NCBI GenBank assembly: GCA_003167215.1
Contig: PMTV01000014.1
Coordinates: forward strand, 110,285 to 174,284
Length of the DNA: 64,000 bases
Source of the DNA: Acidobacteriota bacterium
Lineage (GTDB): Bacteria; Acidobacteriota; Terriglobia; Acidiferrales; UBA7541
Reading direction: 5' to 3'
In this document: positions 59,362 through 64,000 of the stretch, in pieces
Numbering within the stretch: the stretch's first letter is position 1
Layout: each line of letters starts with the position of its first letter
The notes under the pieces: generated by a model
Told to the model about the DNA's origin: nothing
Seen by the model: the letters and a program-made list of their open reading frames with translations, nothing else
Databases searched by the model: none
Made by a program: the position numbers and the translations under genes

Positions 59362-62300
59362 ATGAAATTTCTTCGCACCGCTTTCTGCTCGCTCATATTC
59401 CTTTTGTGCGCCTCAGCAGCGGCCTTCGCCCAGGACACTGGCACGTTCACCGGGACGGTCCATGACAGCTCGGGTGCAGTTGTGGTCGGCGCAGAAGCGA
59501 ATATTTCCAATTCTGCTATCGGAATGAATAAGACGGTAACAACGAATACGGACGGAGATTGGGTTACTCCCTACATTCCGAACGGTACATACAATATAAC
59601 CGTCACCGCGAAAGGGTTTAAGAAATACGAGGCCAAGGGTGTAGTCCTGCGAGTCGGGCAAACGGCAAAAGTAGATGTAACGCTCGAGGTCGGAGCGATC
59701 ACGAACGAAGTTACGGTTGTGGGCCAGGGCCTGGCGCAGGTCGAGACAGAATCGGCGCAGGTCGGCGGAGTGCTCACCGGGACTGAAATCACGCAACTGC
59801 AATTGAATGGCCGCGATTTTGCGCAACTTATAACGCTGACCCCTGGAGTAAACAACCAAACCGGTCAGGATGAGGGACAGGTTGGAATCGTCGGCAATAC
59901 CATCTTTTCGGTGAACGGAGGCCGCGGAGAAAACAACAACTGGGAAGTGGATGGCGGCGACGACATGGACAACGGCAGCAACAACTCGCTGAACGTTTTC
60001 CCCAGCATCGACTCAATTGCAGAAGTCCGTGTTCTGACCTCCAATTATGGCGCGGAATATGGACGAAATGCCTCCGGAACGGTGGAGACGGAACTCAAGT
60101 CCGGAACGAACTCCTTTCACGGAGACGTGTATGAGTTCGTGCGCAACGACCTTTTCAATGCAAAGAATTATTTTGATGGACCGGGTCCGACCCCGGAATA
60201 CAAGAAGAATGATTTCGGTTACACGCTGGGCGGCCCGATTTACATCCCCGGCCACTACAACACGGATAAGAGCAAAACATTCTTCTTCTGGTCGGAGGAA
60301 TGGCGGCTGGAACGCATTCCCAATACGTTCAATATCCCGGTTCCATCAAATGCCGAGAGAGGTGGGAACTTCAGCGACGTATGCCCGGGTCCGGATTGTC
60401 CCAACTTGCCCGGCGGCGGAACGCAGATTGCAACACCGCTGGATCCCAATGCACTGGCCATCCTTGCTGAGATCAACGCGCCCAATAGCACGACTGGTTG
60501 CCCTTCGACGATTAGTTCCTGCTACAACGCTGACATCATACAACCCACTTACTGGCGTGAAGAACTTCTGCGAGTGGACCACAACTTCTCCAGCAACCTG
60601 CGAGGCATGTTTCATTACATCCACGACTCCTGGAATACGGTTACGCCCACGACGCTGTGGTCCAACGCGACGCTGCCTTCGATTCAGACGAAATTTGTGG
60701 GTCCGACAACGAGCGCGGTCGCGCGGCTGGTGTACACGGCTTCACCGACACTGGTGAATGAATTCGTCTTCAGCTATACGGCCGACCACATTTTTCTCAC
60801 GAACGTGGGACCGTTCGCGCGCCCCGACAGCATGACGATGACCGGTATTTTCCCCGACTTTGGCGGAAAACTGCCGACGGTGAGTGTGAGCGGCAACCAA
60901 GCCTACGGGCAGGGATTTACTGCTGACCCGTCGGATGAGCCGTGGAACAATGCGAACCCGACGTACACCATCCGGGACAACGTCACCAAGATCATCGGCA
61001 AACACACTTTGAAATTCGGGGCCTACGCTGTGATCGCGCAGAAGAATGAATTCTCCGGCACGGGACTGGAAGGCTCGCTTTCATTCGATGCCACGAACAC
61101 GAACGTCACCACGGGAAACGCGTTTGCGGACTTGCTGCTCGGTAATATCTCGACCTTTTCGCAGGTAAATCTGGAACCAAAGTATTACAGCCGCTATCAA
61201 TTCGTGGAACCGTACATCAACGACGATTTTCACATCACGCCGCGGCTGACTTTGAACCTCGGGCTGCGCCTAAGTCTGTTTGGCACCTACTACGAAAAAG
61301 AGAAGAACACCTACAACTTTGAGCCCGGCGCTTTTAACCCTGCGAACGCGCCCGAACTCGACCCGGCGGGCTCGGGAGCTCTGGTGAATCCCATCACCGG
61401 GGCATTCCTTTCGCCGACAAACCCCGCCGATGCTCAGTTTTTGTACAACGGACTCGTTCAGTGCGGTGCTTCGGGCGCTCCGCGTGGGTGCATGAAAGGC
61501 CATTTATTCAATCCGGCGCCGAGAGTTGGGTTCGCCTGGGACATTTTCGGTGACGGAAAGACCTCGCTGCGCGGCGGCTACGGAATCTTCTTCGATCACG
61601 GTAATGGAAACGAGGGAAACAGCGAGTCCTTGGAAGGAAGTCCACCCTTTGTACTGAACCCACAGCAGCCGAACATCGCTGCGGGAGTGGGGTCCTGCCC
61701 CTCGAGCGGTACTGGATATACGTGCATCGGCGGTAGCGGAGCATTGGCTTACCCTCTTAGCCTGGTGGCCATTCCTACCCATGCCGTATGGCCGTATATG
61801 CAACAGTGGAATCTGAGTATCGAACGGGAAGTGTTTAAGAATACGGTTCTGCAGGTTGGATATGTGGGCAGCAAAGGAACCCATCTGGCATTGAACGTGG
61901 ACCAGAACCAGTTGCAACCGACCGCGACGTCTCAAAATCCCTACAATCCCGGCGAACCAATTGTGATACAGAACAACACCGGACAAGTGGTAAACACAAA
62001 CTGCAACACTCTGACGGTGAATGGCATCGCTCTAACGGGGCAGGCTGCCATTAATCTGGGGACCGCCTGCGGAAACGATCCGTCGCCATACCGTCCTTTT
62101 GTTGGTTATGGAACGATCACTCGCAAGTACTACGGGGCGGATTCGAACTACAACTCGCTGCAAGTTTCCATCCGGCGGACGATTGCGCCGTTGGTGGTGT
62201 CGTTGTCCTACACCTACAGCCATTCGATCGACGATGCCTCCGACTTGGCCGACCAGAACTTCGTAAATTCTTACGACTTGGCCGCGAACCGTGCGAGCTC

Positions 62301-62961
62301 GAACTTCGATGAACGCCATATTCTGACGTTCAGCTACGTGTACAGCCTTCCCTCGCACTGGGCGAGCGGATGGAAGAAGGTCGCATTGGCAGGGTGGCAG
62401 TATTCCGGGATAACGTCGTTTAATACCGGACAGCCCTTCAGCGTGTTGAATGGCGTTTTCGGCGACAATGCTGGAGTAGCCAACGGTGTGGGAACTAACG
62501 GCTCTTATGCTGACCTGGTTCCCGGTGTGAGTCCCTACAGCAAACCTTCGGCGGCCGCAATTGCAGCGCTGGTTCCGGGGACGGGCCCCCTGCTCTTCAA
62601 CCCCGCAGCCTTTGAAGCCCCGACCGGGCTGACCTTCGGAGACTCCGGCAGAAACCTGCTGAATAATCCGAGCCGATTGAACTTTGACATGGCAATGTTC
62701 AAGAACTTTCCGATTCACGAATCCATTTCGATGCAATTTCGCGTGGAAGCATTCAACATTTTCAACCACACGCAATGGGCGAGCAACAACGCAACGGCAA
62801 GTACGACGGGAAGCGGTGGTGACGCGTACAATACGATCTCCTGCTATGGAGGCCCCAGCAATTCCGCTGCGTATTCTTCGTGTCTTGGAAGCGGATTCCT
62901 GCAGCCGGAGGGGGCGCACAATCCCCGGATTCTCCAGCTTGGGTTGAAGCTGCTGTTCTAG
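59362..62961 (+). CDS. TonB-dependent receptor, Oar-like, with carboxypeptidase-regulatory-like domain
   Basis: Start MKFLRTAFCSLIFLLCASAAAFAQ signal peptide; GTFTGTVHDSSGAVVVGAEANISNSAIG; ITQLQLNGRDFAQLITLTPGV; barrel terminus HNPRILQLGLKLLF. Confidence 0.9.
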   Translation: MKFLRTAFCSLIFLLCASAAAFAQDTGTFTGTVHDSSGAVVVGAEANISNSAIGMNKTVTTNTDGDWVTPYIPNGTYNITVTAKGFKKYEAKGVVLRVGQTAKVDVTLEVGAITNEVTVVGQGLAQVETESAQVGGVLTGTEITQLQLNGRDFAQLITLTPGVNNQTGQDEGQVGIVGNTIFSVNGGRGENNNWEVDGGDDMDNGSNNSLNVFPSIDSIAEVRVLTSNYGAEYGRNASGTVETELKSGTNSFHGDVYEFVRNDLFNAKNYFDGPGPTPEYKKNDFGYTLGGPIYIPGHYNTDKSKTFFFWSEEWRLERIPNTFNIPVPSNAERGGNFSDVCPGPDCPNLPGGGTQIATPLDPNALAILAEINAPNSTTGCPSTISSCYNADIIQPTYWREELLRVDHNFSSNLRGMFHYIHDSWNTVTPTTLWSNATLPSIQTKFVGPTTSAVARLVYTASPTLVNEFVFSYTADHIFLTNVGPFARPDSMTMTGIFPDFGGKLPTVSVSGNQAYGQGFTADPSDEPWNNANPTYTIRDNVTKIIGKHTLKFGAYAVIAQKNEFSGTGLEGSLSFDATNTNVTTGNAFADLLLGNISTFSQVNLEPKYYSRYQFVEPYINDDFHITPRLTLNLGLRLSLFGTYYEKEKNTYNFEPGAFNPANAPELDPAGSGALVNPITGAFLSPTNPADAQFLYNGLVQCGASGAPRGCMKGHLFNPAPRVGFAWDIFGDGKTSLRGGYGIFFDHGNGNEGNSESLEGSPPFVLNPQQPNIAAGVGSCPSSGTGYTCIGGSGALAYPLSLVAIPTHAVWPYMQQWNLSIEREVFKNTVLQVGYVGSKGTHLALNVDQNQLQPTATSQNPYNPGEPIVIQNNTGQVVNTNCNTLTVNGIALTGQAAINLGTACGNDPSPYRPFVGYGTITRKYYGADSNYNSLQVSIRRTIAPLVVSLSYTYSHSIDDASDLADQNFVNSYDLAANRASSNFDERHILTFSYVYSLPSHWASGWKKVALAGWQYSGITSFNTGQPFSVLNGVFGDNAGVANGVGTNGSYADLVPGVSPYSKPSAAAIAALVPGTGPLLFNPAAFEAPTGLTFGDSGRNLLNNPSRLNFDMAMFKNFPIHESISMQFRVEAFNIFNHTQWASNNATASTTGSGGDAYNTISCYGGPSNSAAYSSCLGSGFLQPEGAHNPRILQLGLKLLF

Positions 62962-62991
62962 GCGACAAAAGACTTTACACAGGCTGTTCGA

Positions 62992-63022
62992 GGGCGCCCC
63001 GAGAAACGGGGCGCCCTTTTTT
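62992..63022 (+). terminator. Rho-independent terminator after the TonB receptor
   Basis: Perfect 10-bp stem GGGCGCCCCG (agaaa) CGGGGCGCCC followed by TTTTTT. Confidence 0.92.
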
Positions 63023-63100
63023 ATTGGGTGCGAACTGATCGTCTACGAGGAGTCCTTCTAACCGATCTGCGGACTTCGGAATAGGGCAGGCAAAAATATT

Positions 63101-64000
63101 TCAGGGAGCCGGCAGGGGTTTCGTATCGCGGATTCCCTTCCCTTCAACTAGCGTGTAGATGTTGTCAGGCGCCACATTCTGGAGCTTCTCGACCAAGCCG
63201 CTGGGCCATTGAACTTCCACGGAATCCAGGTTTGATTCCTTGCCTAACCCAAAATGCAGGCGCAGATCGTTTTGCGAGAGGTAGCTCGCGCCTCCGCGGA
63301 CTTCGTTGAACTGCACGAGCTTGCCCGCGCGCACGGTGACGCGCGCGCCAATCGCGGCGCGGTTGCTCTTCGTGCCGATGAGCTTGAAGAGAACGCGGTG
63401 ATTTCCGGCGACGCCATGATTCAGCAGTAGCGAGGGCGGCTCGCCCACATTCAAAAGCAGGACATCGATGTTTCCATCGTTATTGACGTCGCCGAACGCC
63501 GCGCCGCGTCGCGAAGCAAGCGGAATCGCATTGAGCCCGGCGGTTGCAGCGGAATCCGTGAACGTGCCGTCGTGATTATTCATGTGCAGCATCAGTGGCT
63601 CGCGATAGCGCGGGCCGGAATCCAGCGAGTCCATCTGCGGGTAAACGTGCCCGCTGGCGACGAAAAGATCGACCCATCCATCGTTGTCGAAATCGAAAAA
63701 CCCCGTGCCCCATTTCACGTAGGGATAGCTGGTCGTAGCCACGCCTGCTTTCCAACTGACGTCGTCAAAGCCCGTGGCGCCCAGATTGTGGTAGAGGCTG
63801 TCCCCTTGGTCCATGAAATTGGTGACGAAGATGTCGAGCCGGCCATCGTGATCGTAATCGCCAAAGTCCACGCCCATCGAGCCTTCGGCGTCTCCTTCGG
63901 CGCTTAAGGCCGTGCCGCTTTGCATGCCGACGTCGGTAAACGTGCCGTTGTGATTGTTGTGGTAAAGATAATTGGGGCCAGTATCGTTAGCGACATAGAG
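63101..64000 (-). CDS. FG-GAP/VCBS repeat protein with ASPIC/UnbV C-terminus, truncated by the window edge
   Basis: MGVDFGDYDHDGRLDIFVTNF; LFKLIGTKSNRAAIGARVTVRAG...SYLSQNDLRLHFGLG. The reading frame stays open and FG-GAP-like (YVANDTGPNYLYHNNHNGTFTDV) up to base 64000, so the gene starts outside the window. Confidence 0.85.
   Translation of the reverse strand, partial: LYVANDTGPNYLYHNNHNGTFTDVGMQSGTALSAEGDAEGSMGVDFGDYDHDGRLDIFVTNFMDQGDSLYHNLGATGFDDVSWKAGVATTSYPYVKWGTGFFDFDNDGWVDLFVASGHVYPQMDSLDSGPRYREPLMLHMNNHDGTFTDSAATAGLNAIPLASRRGAAFGDVNNDGNIDVLLLNVGEPPSLLLNHGVAGNHRVLFKLIGTKSNRAAIGARVTVRAGKLVQFNEVRGGASYLSQNDLRLHFGLGKESNLDSVEVQWPSGLVEKLQNVAPDNIYTLVEGKGIRDTKPLPAP

Overview
The window looks like a 64-kb chromosomal segment from an acidobacterium-like genome. 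That placement is inferred from the two large Oar-type TonB receptors with an N-terminal carboxypeptidase-regulatory-like repeat, the many FG-GAP/ASPIC-UnbV and TPR proteins, and general gene style; it was not tested by search. Coding density is high, and many long antisense 'shadow' ORFs were rejected. Main blocks, left to right: (a) TPR protein, DMT/GRP-type transporter, amidase; (b) a membrane-anchored 5-CxxCH cytochrome-TPR protein followed by two FG-GAP/ASPIC-UnbV proteins (4.2-12.5 kb); (c) a tightly packed, translationally coupled lipid-type operon (12.6-23.8 kb) with a degenerate-HAD/fatty acyl reductase fusion, a second thioester-reductase-like SDR, a polysaccharide pyruvyl transferase, two AMP-ligases, an enoyl-CoA hydratase, an ACP, a DAG-kinase-like protein and a PlsC-like protein, facing a CDP-alcohol phosphatidyltransferase; (d) a probable aromatic/aryl-ketone catabolic island (24.5-51.6 kb) with a CoA-transferase pair, an operon resembling acetophenone carboxylase (two HyuA, one HyuB, an acetone-carboxylase-gamma-like small protein) plus a feruloyl-CoA-synthase-like ligase and a UROD-family protein, a TonB receptor, another ligase, HxlR and IclR regulators, protocatechuate 3,4-dioxygenase (PcaHG), a MetE-like protein, a Rieske oxygenase, a dihydroxyacetophenone-dioxygenase-like cupin, a PQQ alcohol dehydrogenase with a lanthanide-type Asp signature, and an amidohydrolase; (e) glnB-amt-glnD; (f) ribokinase-like, TPR, a second TonB receptor with a strong terminator, and a truncated FG-GAP protein. 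One tRNA-Leu(UAA) is present. I saw no rRNA, CRISPR array or recognisable transposase. The best candidates for new biology are the aryl-ketone carboxylase island and the lipid operon. All family calls come from reading motifs, not from database searches.
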